A stretch of 64,000 nt of DNA from contig JAQISU010000081.1 in the NCBI GenBank assembly GCA_029339505.1, positions 17,522,001-17,586,000 of the forward strand, in the 5' to 3' direction. A program made the position numbers and the translations under genes. Below are positions 37,441 through 49,429 of the stretch, piece by piece. This DNA comes from Unio delphinus (taxonomy: Eukaryota; Mollusca; Bivalvia; Unionida; Unionidae). Under the pieces are notes generated by a model that did not search any database, had not been told where the DNA came from, and saw nothing but the letters and a program-made list of their open reading frames with translations. Within the stretch, counting starts at the first letter, position 1. Each line of letters opens with the position of its first letter.

Positions 37441-39450
37441 TTAGAATACTAACAAATAAGAGCAAAATTTAATTTCTATTCTGTCAGTCTGTCCAGTGGT
37501 GAAACACAGTACATTTGCAATGTAAACAGAATTAAAGACATTGGTAAATTTACAGTGATTCTGATGAACAAAATAAATAAGATTGGGATGCAAGCCTAGA
37601 TATTTTTTGTCAGAAGGCAAGTTCCAATTACCAGTCAAGATGCAAACAATACAAGATGATCAGATCTTATTTACATTCTGTCCATCTTTCTTAGGTTTAA
37701 AAGAAACATGGTATATATTAAATGTATACAGAATTAAAGACATTGGCAAATTTAGTTATTTAGATGTCTATGTACACAATATATGGGCACAATCCTCTAT
37801 CATTTTTATGTCAGAGGGGGCAAGTTCCAATCATCGTAAATCGCTATCTATACTATTCCTTGATAATTTTGTTATGAATGATTGATTAAAACATGATTAT
37901 CTGTACCAAGTACAATAACATCAGCCTCATTAGGATGGACAGAGTTTGGTCATTATCAAACTCATCCAGACCTTATTGATCCAACATTACATTCCAAATT
38001 TGGTTGAAATAAAATTAGATTCCCGAGGGGTAAAAAAATAATTGTTGATGGATGTCATTTGACATCACACATGATGGATGCCAACAATGCCAAAAGCTCA
38101 CCTGGCCTAATGAAAAAAACCAGGTGAAAACAGGGCCTCAGCCAAAATACTCACAAGAGTTAAATTTAATTTCCATTCTGTCGGTCTTTCCCCAAGTTGA
38201 AAAGAAACATAAAATACATGCAATGTGTGTAGAATTAGACAATGACAAATTTACAGTGATTCAGACACAATGAGCACATAAAATGCGGACACAAGCCTCA
38301 ATCATTTTTGTCAGAGAGGGCAAGTTCCAATCATCAGTATCACTATTAGCACGGCAACACATTAATTTTACATAATGATAAGGCAATTATAGTAAAAAAA
38401 ACATTGTCAAGTGGATGTTTTCTATGTACAAATATTTTAAAATGCCAAACTTTTCTTTTCAAAGGGTAATGGAGGCATTGTTTAATTGTGCAAGAAGTGC
38501 CTGCTGGTGTCAAGTTTTATTATAACCACCAGATCAAGAAATAATGTGAAGTCTGAATTTACTTTTATTATTTTTTGTACTTGAAAAGTGTCCATAAATT
38601 CATTAAAAAGCTCATTTGCAGTTGGAAGACAAGAACACAACCACTGATCAAAGATCTAATCATGGTAAATGTTTACAGGTCATCATAACTATTAAAATGC
38701 GCAAAATTAATTTCTCAGAGTTTATTGTTCACAAAAATTTGTCTAAGATTCACAAAAAGTAATTTCAATGTGATTCATAACTCAAAACTAATGAAGTATT
38801 GAACAAATACAATGTAGTGATAGTAATTTTTTAAACCGGACACTGACCTAATCATTAAACTATTAGATTGACATCAACAACACCATATGACCCAAATATA
38901 TTCACAAATTGGGTTTTAAAAAATTCAGCAAGGGTAATAAACCATTAAATTTATTTAAAAAACAAGTTTAAAAAAATAACCGCATTCATGATGCAAACAA
39001 CACAAAAGAATCCAATTTTACTTCCATTCTGTCAGTCTTTCTAGAGTTGAAAAGAAACACGTCATTTATAAAATGTGTACAGACTTAAAGACAATGGCAA
39101 ATTTACAGTGATTCAGATGCATCGAGTACATAAAATGCGGACACAAGCCTCGATCATTTTTGTCAGAGAGGGCAAGTTCCAATCATCAGTATCACTATTA
39201 GCACTATACTCTGACAATTCAGTTACAAGCGATTGAGGTATTTCATGATTATCTCTAAGTACAATACATCAATCATATGCAAGATCACTTCATTAGTATG
39301 CATGGAGCTTGCTCTTTATTTAACTTCCCCAGACCATAATAATCTCACCATATATATATCTGACTTCCCCAGACCATAATCTTCTCACCATACATGTCAA
39401 GTCTACTCAAAATTGGACAAGAGATACGGACTCCTAAGTGGTAACAAATA
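37441..39450. repeat. array higher-order repeat, partial third copy and right transition
   Basis: It begins as D-E-F-G. At about 39110 it switches to a J-type core with its own variants (GATGCATCGAGTAC), then diverges after about 39450. This is the right boundary of the homogeneous tract. Confidence 0.8.
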
Positions 39451-40814
39451 ATTGCTGATTGATGTCGCATGATGTATGTAGGGACATATCATGAGCTCAC
39501 TCGATCTTATTGACAGAGCAGGCAAATCCAATCATTGTAAATCACTATTGGAACTACTCTCTGATGATTCTGTTATAAATGATTGATGTATCACATGATT
39601 TATCGGTACCAAGTGCAATGCATCAACCAGAAGCAATATCACCTCATTATTCATCTGCTTGGTCATCATCAAACTCATCCAAACCTCAATGATTTAACCA
39701 TATATTTTAAGTCTGATAATAACGGGATCAGAAATGTGACCACAAGAGTGGTAAACATGTTAGCTTATCAGGTGTGACATCATCTTATTACAACCATTGA
39801 TACCCACTCCTTACTCTATGATTGTGATAATATAAGCCCGTATTCCAAGCTAAAGTGGTAACAAATAACTGCCGTTGAATGTCACACGATAGATTACACG
39901 GTATACAGGAGATAACGTAAGTTCACTTGGCTTTAAGGAAAGAGAAGATAAAGACACAAGCTGAAAATGACCAGCACTGCAGATTGGTAAATTTGTAGCA
40001 ATTCAGATGCATAGAGTACACATGCTGTGGACACTGGCATCATTCCTTTATGTCAAAGAGGGCCACTTCCAAATTACTTTCACTACCAGCACCTATATGT
40101 GACAAGTCTGGGATGGACAATAGAAATATCTCATTATTAACTATACAACATGCTATGCTGCTTAGTTTGGTGTTTTATGGCATAGTAACACACAAAGCTG
40201 TTATTGCAACAAGGCAATTATTCTAAACTACTTTGTACAGGGATGTGTTTTAAGTCAGAATACTTGAACTCCAAACTTTTCACTTGAGAGGGTAATATAA
40301 GCACTGCTTAACATATGGCATCCTCAAGTATTAAAAATTATATGCTGCTTGAGGACAGCAAATTAATGTCTAATCAAAGCAAAAATTTAAAAAAAACATT
40401 ATTATTAATGTCTTTTAGCAATTACAGGATTGTCTATGCAACATCATTTTCATGTATGACCAATCACACTGTACAAGTTGCATCACAATACTTCATGTGG
40501 TTTAAGTGGAGTGGCATTGGATCGATGAAGTGACAGACAACAGGCCATCTATTAAACTCTTCTGGTCTATGATCAGCAAAACTAACAACACTGAAATTGC
40601 AAAAACTGACATGCAATCAATTGGTACCTATCACATGTTCACAGGCAATGTTTGAATATAATCCCAGATAGCTCTAGATACCAGTACAATGCATTATCAA
40701 CAGGTTATAGCATTTCTGCATTAGGTGATAAAGTGAGCGGGTCACTGCTTGCTAACACGTGTCCAATTTAATCTGACTGAACAGATTTTACAGGATATGA
40801 CTAAGATGACTTAC

Positions 40815-40881
40815 AGAAGTCTCATATACACTGAGTGTATCTGTTGTGTGTCTGGCAAAATACTCCCCATCCTGGCTCCAT
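40815..40881 (-). CDS. EIF3B: EIF3B exon, propeller blade (7th exon seen)
   Basis: This 67-nt exon has a CTTTTCACAG acceptor and a GTAAGT donor. Its first base completes the Lys codon from the exon at 42978-43115, and it ends on a codon. It encodes WSQDGEYFARHTTDTLSVYE then TS, matching the eIF3b motif WS-DG-FFAR-T-DTLS(I/V)YET. Its downstream partner in the mRNA is the 47-nt exon at 15619, 25.1 kb away across the repeat array. Confidence 0.96.
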
Positions 40882-41174
40882 CTGTGAAAAGAAGAGGAAC
40901 ATTGTGATAAAGCAATTCAATGTCAAAATGCACAAAGCAAAAATTTGAAAACAACATGAAACCTCACACCAATAAACCTTTTAATTACATTTTTTGGCAT
41001 CTTTTGCATCAAAGATTTTTATGAAACACTGAAAACAATTCCTCAAGATAAAGTGTCATTTGTATCATTGATGGCGTAAGTGTAAATGTTGGTGAGATCT
41101 TTACAAGTTATAAATCAAGGTTCAATTGCACACATTTCCACACCTCTTGCATTTTGGTTTACAAGTCCTATACC

Positions 41175-42003
41175 CATACATGCCAACCCGATGAGGAAAC
41201 AGCAGAATCCTAGCAGAAACAGCATAATCCACATATAACATGCTAAAATTTCAATAAACAATTATTTATTTGTCTCTCTCGTCTTTTAACATCCTTTAGT
41301 GTTTAAAGTTTTCATATGTAGCAATTTTAGCTTTACACACACATTGACTAGAATCCATCTTAAGACTTTTAGCACCAAATATTAAAATTCTTTCCACGCA
41401 ACCTTAATTATGTCATGTGATGCTGCATTCATGTCTTCTTATTTAGATGATTGTTATTTTTTGTTTAGTTTTTTTGTACCTTTCACTAATCCATGTGAAA
41501 TTTTTTAAAGGAGAAATTTTTCCTCTCATAAAGGCATCAACTAAAATAAAATATACTTATTAGTGCTAAATACCTTTAGACTGGTTATGCAGTAAACATG
41601 AATTATAACAAAGAATCTGCATGTAAAGATTAAAATTAGAAAACCAGTTTGTTCTCTCTTCATAGCCATACAGATGCTTTAATTAGAATCCAAGGTCAAA
41701 AGTTTCAAAGAAGAACCAGTGTGTTTCTTGGAAATAGGATAGCTGCTATAAACAGAACATAATACTGTTAGGAAACTGCATGCAAATCTACGGACAAGTT
41801 ATTCTCTTATATCGTAGTTACGTAGATGCAGTCTTTTCTAGAATACGGTATGTGGGATTAATGGGATGTTAAAAAAAACGATAAAACAAACTTTTTTGGG
41901 AAGGCTAATATACCAAACTAGCGAAAAACACATACGTTTACGCACAAGGCGTAATTTAGTGAAAAAAAGCGTCTTGATTACACCAAAATGGTTTTCATGT
42001 ATG
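41175..42003. mobile_element. CATAC-family TIR element, copy 1 (829 bp)
   Basis: It starts CATACATGCCAACCC and ends TTTTCATGTATG, a diverged inverted terminus. The interior (CTCGTCTTTTAACATCCTTTAGTG, TATGTGGGATTAATGG and others) is shared with the copies at 55267-56325 and 59192-63105. It has no transposase frame. No target duplication is evident. This copy has no nested insertion and serves as a reference for the other two. Confidence 0.75.
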
Positions 42004-42977
42004 GAGAGGGGGTGGAAAAAAAAAAGAGTCGTCCTGTTAAGATATCCTGGCACATATAATCAGAATTCATCATAGAAACCTAATATAGTTGGTCCTCCAC
42101 CAATCCATTAATGATCTGATGGAAAAACCGACATCAGATTCATCTGAATGACATTGCTGCTCTTTCCTCTCAGGAGAGTACAGCTCTCTAATTTCAGTCG
42201 CCAGGAAAACCAGCCTTGAATTGAGAGGCACAATCCACTCTGGTCTTTTCCCTCACTTAAGCCCAAAAGGTAAACAACATGGGATGGGTTCTAAATGCCC
42301 TTTTCCCCATCTAAATACATCAAGACCCACTCCCAGTCAGATAAAATATAACAAAACAAACTGCTATCCATGTGAACACACCATGGAGATTCAGTGCAGC
42401 TGTACGTTTGTACATTTTATCTGTACAGATGCTGATGCCAAGAAAGTAGCAAATCTCTCTAAAAGTACACAATGCAGGGCAGTGACATTCCCCAGCAAGC
42501 AAAAAAGAACACCAGAAGCAAGTGTTCTATATAGGAATTTACTTAATTTAAAGTGGGAAATCCCCCACAGCCAAACATTAATGACAATACTTGTCAAATT
42601 AAAGGGGGCACTGAGTAAATGTCCTCTTCTTCCTCCTTACCTCCCCCTCTCTTGCTTGCCTAAATTTCATAGCTTCCCTATTATCATAACTGCATTTTTG
42701 CTTGGACAATCATCCTGATATTCCTCAGGAACATGACCATCTCCTCATTGTAAGCAATGTTCAGCTACTTTGACATGTACTATTTCAATACCGAAAGTAT
42801 AACTATTTAAACTTTCTACATTATTATTATAATTACTAAACACGAGAATGATTTTTTGGCAAAACTTTCCCTCTCTGAACTTGTATTCTTGTTTGCAGTT
42901 GCACATAGAATCATGCAACAACACAGCTGGGATGCAAACTTGAAGCATTTGACCAAAGCAAGAGAGCAAATACTTAC
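42004..42977 (-). other. EIF3B intron, no recognised element
   Basis: A 165-codon open frame at 42221-42718 on the plus strand has no recognisable domain and overlaps no repeat seen here. I do not support it as a gene. Confidence 0.5.
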
Positions 42978-43115
42978 TTGAAAATTGGCCACGTGGCTTG
43001 TGTTGTAGTTTCACAATGGAAACCTCTTTTTTTATGACCAGTTCTTAAATCCCAGATGATAATGGCCTGTGGCTCCTCAGACTTCTCAGGAAGTGGACTG
43101 AATGTAACCAGGTAT
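42978..43115 (-). CDS. EIF3B: EIF3B exon, propeller (6th exon seen)
   Basis: A T-rich acceptor ending TAG leads into this 138-nt exon, whose first base completes an Arg codon. The donor is GTAAGT after TTCAA. It encodes [35 protein letters not shown] and TWPIFK, a highly conserved stretch of eIF3b (YLVTFSP ... QAIIIWD--TG-KKRGF-CE ... WPIFKWS). The junction phases fit the neighbours at 45419 and 40815. Confidence 0.97.
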
Positions 43116-45418
43116 CTAAAAAAAAAAGGGGGGTAAATAAATGGGTTTGCAAACAATATTTACACTGACAAATGTCAATGTTACACCCAAACGTCTACAA
43201 GTTGGATTCAAAAGAGTGCTTTAAATATTTAAATATATATAGTATTCCCAGTATTCACTACTTTTCTACATGTACAAACCATTTATTGAGATATTCCTTG
43301 CAATAAGGTGCTCTAAAAATTATAGGCAGGGGTGTTTCATAAGGTGATAAAAACTGCAGACCAAACATTCACAAAAAGACCTTTCATTGAGGCAGTATAT
43401 ACATTTCCATAAGTTACATATCATGTACTGAGATTGTCAAATGGAAAAACAAGAAAAGTAATCAGCTGAGTCTTCACTAGTCAAGGTACCCATATATCAA
43501 CCCTTCTACATTTTGGCAGATCAATCAGATATTTCAATGTTTCAGGTCTGTGAATTTCATTGTATACAGCTGCAAATCACTTCATCCAAACAAAATCATG
43601 TTCAAAATTGAACTGTTCCAACATTATCGTAAGAATGGGAGAACAGAAATAGAATGGATTCATAAATATGCAGTTTTCCACTGCTGGTCTGTTTATACAA
43701 ACTACTGACGTTAAAATGTCAACATCATTTGTGGCCAATGCACTAATGTTACATGCTCATGGTTAATGGCATTACATACTAAATGAGACAACTCATGAGA
43801 TCCAATAGATGTACCGTTGACAAATCACTTAAAGTATCTGATCGATCTGCCAAGGTAAAGGAATAACACATTGGAACCTTGACTAGCAAAGATGGATCTA
43901 TTTAGGCAAAGGCAACATTATGTTCAAATACAACAATGATAAAGCACACTTGGACTTAATGACCTTCAGATCCAATTCCATAGAAGTCCATGGTTTCTTC
44001 TTAGATCTCTCAGTCCCTGTTTATTTTTCAAATTTCACATGGTGGCAGTAATCATCTCTCCTTAAGAAAGCTATACTCAAATAAACCACATAAAAAACTA
44101 AATAAACTAATGCCCATTAAACATACCCAATATATTGCAAACTTTCGGAACCCTTATTTCCTCTAATAATGCGAATATTCCTTTCTAAACTTGTGAATTG
44201 ATTTTTTTTAAGCATTTTAAAAAGCTGAACTTTCCTTTTGACATCAACACACTTTTGTTTGTTGGATGACATTTTAGATTATACTGAAAGCAGACGTTAA
44301 TCAGGCAGGTGTTCCGCATGAAAAATATGATTACATGCAAGTGTATGTGATACTCCAGTAAAGTTAAGTTGGCTTCCCTGGCCTATTTCAATCAATCTTT
44401 TAATGAAAACCCAGAACTAGACCAAATCTGGTTAAGCCAATAACCAGAATTAACTGCAACAATCATATTTTTGTATTATTTTCTATCACTCTAAATGTCT
44501 GGGTAATTTCAGCAAATCTTGCTGTAAAAACACGAGGGTCTGCAGATCTGAAATTAGAAACAGAATACACTAGATGTTCAAACAAGCCTCTTTCAATGTC
44601 CTCATCAATTGCAAATTCTTCATAACCACTTCTTTTAATAACAAAAACTTTATTGTTCTTGTGCTAAACAGAAAATCCAGATTAAACAGTACCGGAATAA
44701 CTGAGGCCCTTACCTTATTCAAAAGGAAAAGTCTACCATTCAACAATTTATAACATTCAAGATGTGAAATTTTGACACCAGACTTCTTACACAGTGCAAG
44801 ATATCCAAAAAATTCTGTCCAGTATATGACATTTTACACCAAAATCAATAGGGTTTCTTCCTTACCAAGTACAAGTTATCCAAAAAGGTCTGGTCTAATC
44901 TATTTCTTCTTTAAATAATGACCTTGCCTTTGACACAAAAATCGAGAAGGTTCTTCTCGCAGATGGACAAAAGACAGTTACAGGATAATAGGCTCAGCCA
45001 TATGACAGATAATTAAAAGATCAGCTTTTTTTTCTGTAGCACCAATTAAAAAAGAGAAGACACAAAAATAAAAAATTCCAAGTGCAATTGTCTGCAAAAA
45101 TGTGGACTATTCATATCACCGTACAAAATATAACTTAACAGATGCTTGCCGTTTCAAGTACAGAAACTGTAGTCTTACAGACTTGACAATTAAATTCCAT
45201 GGCATGAGATAAAAAAGAAACAATAACTGAAATCTTAATGGCCAGTTTAAACCAAATACTTTGCTAGCACGAGTGGCTAGTTGCAAACTCGACAAGTCCC
45301 ACCAGACCAGCCACAATTCACGTTAAAAAAAATAGTTTAGAAAACAAATTGTCTTTCATAAACGTGATATATCTATTCCTGATTTTGGAAGGGGGCAATA
45401 CAAAGTGTTAATTTTTAC
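43116..45418 (-). other. EIF3B intron, no recognised element
   Basis: A 2303-bp AT-rich intron in which I see no transposon ends, SINE boxes or tandem units. Confidence 0.6.
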
Positions 45419-45576
45419 CTTTCACAGGGAGAGAAGTCAATCAACTGTACACCTGGATGACTGTATCGCATAATCTGATCAAATCGTTCCCCACCCCAAA
45501 GTGCAATTCCCTTCTGATGAAAGGTTGCCAGATAGTTTCCTCGAGGAGACCATCTCACATAGGTTTCTGTCCATCG
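45419..45576 (-). CDS. EIF3B: EIF3B exon, first propeller blades (5th exon seen)
   Basis: A CTTTTTTGCAG acceptor precedes this 158-nt exon, which enters in phase 0 and leaves in phase 2 at GTAAAA. It encodes [40 protein letters not shown] and [13 protein letters not shown]. These match eIF3b almost residue for residue ([25 protein letters not shown] ... [19 protein letters not shown]). It is one of the most conserved exons of the gene. Confidence 0.98.
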
Positions 45577-46189
45577 CTGCAAAAAAGCAAGAAGTGCTCT
45601 TAAAATTACAGCGCGTGAAAAAGATTTATTTTTGCTATCAACCTGGTTCTGCAGCTGGTCACAATTCTTGTCACAAAGGACAAAGTCAATATGGATTAGA
45701 ACTATAATACAAATACAAAATATACTGAAAAATTATAACTATTCTACATGTGTAACTTTCACTGAATGATCATGAACTGATATTTTGAAAAAAGCATGAT
45801 CATGTGCTCAGCATGTTGTATTACATTACATTATACTTTTCAAGTTTATTTTAAAACTTAAATGGTCTTTTTTCGCTGGTCCGACTGACATGTATTTAAG
45901 TTTGTAAAGATCCATGTGCTGCAACATTTTCCGCCATATAACATCCACCATAAAGTGTCTCACTTAACAGCCAGTGCAATTTTCTTTTCAGACTGGTCCA
46001 CTAACTAGTGCATCAATATAATGAATCTGTAAGGCAAAGTTTGTGTTTGCAAAAACCTGTTTAACCAGTTGCTATATAGAGCAAATATGGAAGGCACTGT
46101 TACACAGCTCCTAATGCAGCAGTCATCTTTAAAAGAATATTCTCAGATCTATGAGTGGAATTAAAGAGATGATAATAAAAAGACAAAAC

Positions 46190-46314
46190 AATTTTGTATC
46201 ACTTTATTTTTAATGAATCAAAAAAGCGTAATCCATATATAGGCCTGCACAACAAACAATCTGGTGAAAAATTGTGTAATGATAACTCCAAAAGCAAAAT
46301 TGTTGGCAGGTATG
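46190..46314. mobile_element. CATAC-family element, right-end fragment
   Basis: GCGTAATCCATATATAGG ... CAAAAGCAAAATT, then GTTGGCAGGTATG, resembles the last ~120 bp of the CATAC elements. Its terminal 13-mer is intermediate between the two families (GTTGGCATGTATG and GTTGGCAGGTCTG). The left end is missing. Confidence 0.55.
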
Positions 46315-46753
46315 GGACAGGTGGAGTTATTAACAACTGATACACCCTGTTACATAAAGTCACCTTATGTATATATCTCCACTGAGATTGCTTTAATGAA
46401 TTAATTTTTCAATTGATGATGACAGAAGACGGGATGATTACATTTCTTTCATTTTGCTATATATTTTTACTATTTTCTTTGACCCATTAAACGGGTACTG
46501 ACTGCTAAAGAAGACTTTCATAGATGATTATCTCGGAAAATAAACACGAGTTTATTATACATTTTATGTTTTCTAATTTCATGGTGTTTCTTGTTTTAGA
46601 TTTTTGTAGTCATATCATTATATATGTTGTAAAGCACTTATAGCTTCTAAAGCTATACAAAGTTCTCATTATTATTTTTATTATTACATAAGTATCTATA
46701 TTGAAACAATTATGCTTTGTTATTCAATCTTTATTATTGGTCTGTTAACTTAC

Positions 46754-46897
46754 CGGTCTTTCCTCTATTACAACTGGCTCACGAACAGAGTTGAGATAAA
46801 TGCAGTTCTGCATTATGGCAGTTTTTTCACCACTTTCATAGATGACGCTGTATTGATCTATACAGTCTGGATCCAAAAGCCAATAACGCAGATTTCC
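46754..46897 (-). CDS. EIF3B: EIF3B exon between RRM and propeller (4th exon seen)
   Basis: This 144-nt exon is phase 0 at both ends, with a TAAATTCCAG acceptor and a GTAAGT donor. It encodes GNLRYWLLDPDCIDQYSVIY, ESGEKTAIMQNCIYLNS and VREPVVIEERP. The GNLRYWL ... DQYSV-(F/Y)ESG pattern is diagnostic of eIF3b just after the RRM. The stretch TAIMQNCIYLNSVREP is longer and less conserved than in vertebrates, which have a compact FWND-KDP there. Confidence 0.96.
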
Positions 46898-47979
46898 CTG
46901 GAATTTATAATTTAAATCATTGGATAGATCAAAGAATGAAAAAATCATTAACACCCCCCCCCCCAAGCAGGAAGAGGTCCGAATGGCCAGAGATTGTTCA
47001 TCTGGTTGTTATTTGCTGAATAACCAAAGCAAGCAAATAATTTTTGGTTTGTAAAATGCACACTATTTACATTTCTTCCAAATGTATGGATTGCAAAGGT
47101 TATGAAAACTATTTCATGGCGTCTCAAATTTCTTTATAATCATCTATATTTGATTCCACATCAGCATCATTTATGGCATTCTGAAAATCACTAAGCCAGA
47201 ATGTGTTGGGTCAAAGTTGGTCAAATTCTTTTCTGCCATCCAAATTGGTTAACATTCTCCACTTTTAGTAATGGTAGTCATTACTGAAGGCAGCACATCA
47301 TCATTTACATAAATCTGAAACACGTTCAAGCCTGGTCTCTTTCTGTCGTATATATATATATGTAATTTAAAGCTAATGGATTTTCACGGTTTTTTATAAA
47401 GTAAGAACAGTTTTTTTTATGGTGGATGGAAAGGACTTTTATAGATTAAAAGCCAGTAAAGCCAGAGTGTTTTCTGTACATTTTTTTACACATTTACAAC
47501 AAGAAATTCCCTTTCATTTTATCATCAGTTGTATTTAATTCTGAATTTGCATCACTTTTACAAATTTTAGAGCCATCAATACCTGAATGCCTTATATAAA
47601 TTGGAAAATATCTGGTGAGAAGTCAATTCTCGTTTTTGTCTTTTTAATGTAATGAATACTACATGTGTAGATTGGCATCATTTGTATACTTTTTTAAAAA
47701 AATATTTTTGTAAAAGTGGCTAAATTTGATGGCAGATCAACAGTTTTATAAATAGGTTCGCCATAACTAACAATGCTCTCTGCCAAATTTGTTTGACTTC
47801 TTTAATCAATTTTTAAAATAAAGAAATTAGCTATTGTTTTTTCTTTTTTGGATAAAAATGGTCATATTGGATGATGGAATGGCATAGTTGCCATAAATCT
47901 GAAAGGTCTTCCATGATGCTTTGCCAAGTTGAGTCAAATTCTATTCCACAGTTGCGGAAAATGAAATCATGTGTGTGTG

Positions 47980-48115
47980 TGATTGGATTTTTAATGTAGC
48001 ATTAACAATGTTTCACTCAAATCGCTATGATGTCTGCAGTGTGGCAGTTTATAGTGATGTCTAGCACTAGGGTATGATGCCCAAGACATGCAGCATCATG
48101 AAACTTTAAGATCTT
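47980..48115 (-). mobile_element. SINE family B fragment (3' body)
   Basis: Minus-strand match to the 3' half of the SINE at 10345: GCTATGATGTCTGCAGTG and GGCAGTTTATAGTGATGTCT on the plus strand. The tRNA head is absent. Confidence 0.75.
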
Positions 48116-48227
48116 TATGCCAGGATGCTTGCTACCAAATTTGGTCAAATCTTATTTAGTGGTTGTGGAGATGAGGCTAACTAAAGATTTAGTAATGGCA
48201 GCCATATTTGATGGTGGACTGACATTA

Positions 48228-48470
48228 TTTGTTAGTTTGTTTGTTTGAATAGGATCTTTAACGAAGCTTTAACAATTTTTCAGTCATATCGCTATGATGT
48301 CTGCAGTGAGGCAGTTTATAGTAATATCTAGCACTGGGGCATCATGCTGCAAAAATGTAGCATGATGTCCCACCCAGTCACATTATCCTGACACCCGGCC
48401 GACCAGTACTAACACTAACCTCTTAATGCTGAGTGTCAAGCGAGGCAGCTGTTAGTCCACTTTTGTAAGT
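48228..48470 (-). mobile_element. SINE family B, lacking the tRNA head
   Basis: It runs from the tail (GTTTGTTTGAATAGGATC on the plus strand) through TCGCTATGATGTCTGCAGTG to CACTAACCTCTTAATGCTG and TTTTGTAAGTCTT. This is the whole body of the SINE at 10345 without the A and B boxes, consistent with 5' truncation on insertion. Confidence 0.8.
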
Positions 48471-49429
48471 CTTCACATCATTTGTAGGAAATTTAATGGA
48501 CTTCCTTTCAAGATTAGACTAATTCTATTTAGCTGTTTTTTAAAAAGTCATTTAAAGATTTTCGGCAACAGTTGCCATATTTTGACAGCAGATGGCATAA
48601 TCCATGTCAGCCTGCTTTCTGCCAATATCAGAATCTAATTCTATTCCGTAGTTTTGGACAAGCTGTTTAAAGTTTATCTGCCTTTATTAAACCATGGCAT
48701 CATTTCTACAAACATGAAAGGACTTTGAACGAGAATGCAGTCTGAAGTTTGGTTGAACCTGTCTGGTGGGTTTTGAAGACGGCTACTATGGTGGCCATAC
48801 AGGACATCAAATAAGCACCATTTCATTTAGCACCAACCAGACTTCATAAAAAGTCTTTCAATGAAAAGCCCATGTTGAAATGACCATTCCTTTAGGACAG
48901 TAAAGATTTTAAAGATTGCAGCCCTTGCAGCCACAGCAGAAGTTGCACCAGCACCATTTTCATCTATGACCAACTAGACAGTATGAGAAATGTTTAAGTG
49001 AATGCTGATTTGACCATCCATTCAGGATGAACAATGCAAAAAATTCAAGAGGGCCACCATGGAAGTCAAATTTGATGTCAGATGATCATTTTCATTTCAG
49101 AATTAGACATCACAAGTCTTTCAACCAAACCATAATCTGATGTGATCATCCATTCATTCAAGAAAAGTAACAAAAAACAAGATTTTCAAGATGGTTTCCT
49201 TGGCAGCCACATGGAATGTCAGATCTCCATTTTCTTTAACGACCAATCATAAGAAGTCTTTTAGTGGAATCCCACTTAGAATGGTGCAGAGATAATATTT
49301 TCAATATAAGACTTTCCATTCAGGGGCAGTAATAACAAGATGGTCACTGTGGCCATATTTAACGTCTGAGCATGACCGCTGACAGTAAGGTCAACTAGAC
49401 CATGGAATGTAAATATGTTTAAATCAAAT

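Larger units (their letters stand above)
16300..40300. repeat. intronic tandem array with ~90-bp recurrent core and higher-order structure
   Basis: A core reading TTTACAGTGATTCAGA, then GTACATAAAATGCGGACAC, CATTTTTGTCAGAGAGGGC and AAGTTCCAATCATCA recurs about 40 times, always in the same orientation. Spacings are about 200, 500 or 860 bp. It is usually preceded by a CATTCTGTCAGTCTTTC block. Some copies are followed by a second ~450-bp block (GGCAACACATTAA ... ACCACCAGATCAAGAA). Copies at the edges (16.3-19 kb and 39.5-40.3 kb) are diverged, while 19.5-39.45 kb is highly homogeneous. The array nearly fills the intron between the exons at 15619 and 40815. Short open frames in it repeat with the units and are not genes. 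Confidence 0.95.
47040..49380. repeat. degenerate ~140-150-bp tandem repeat
   Basis: The motif 'GCCATATTTGATGG(T/C)-GA' and relatives recur at roughly 140-150-bp spacing. Examples are near 47727, 47860, 48199, 48575, 48787, 48925, 49057, 49205 and 49350. They alternate with a 'CATTTTCATTTA-GACCAA-CA' motif and a 'CAAATTTGGT(C/T)AAA' motif. Identity between units is low, so this is an old array. Two SINE-B fragments are inserted in it. There is no open frame of note. Confidence 0.6.

Noticed and set aside
16300..40300. family of tandem protein genes (repeated 100-, 90-, 88-, 73- and 65-codon frames)
   Set aside because: The frames occur on both strands of the same DNA and repeat only because the array repeats. 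They match no known domain, and many core copies are closed by an indel or stop.
16300..40300. CRISPR array
   Set aside because: Units are hundreds of bases long, spacers are also repeated, and the DNA is plainly metazoan.
42221..42718. 165-codon plus-strand gene
   Set aside because: No recognisable domain and no splice or repeat context; it lies antisense in an EIF3B intron and its composition looks like chance.
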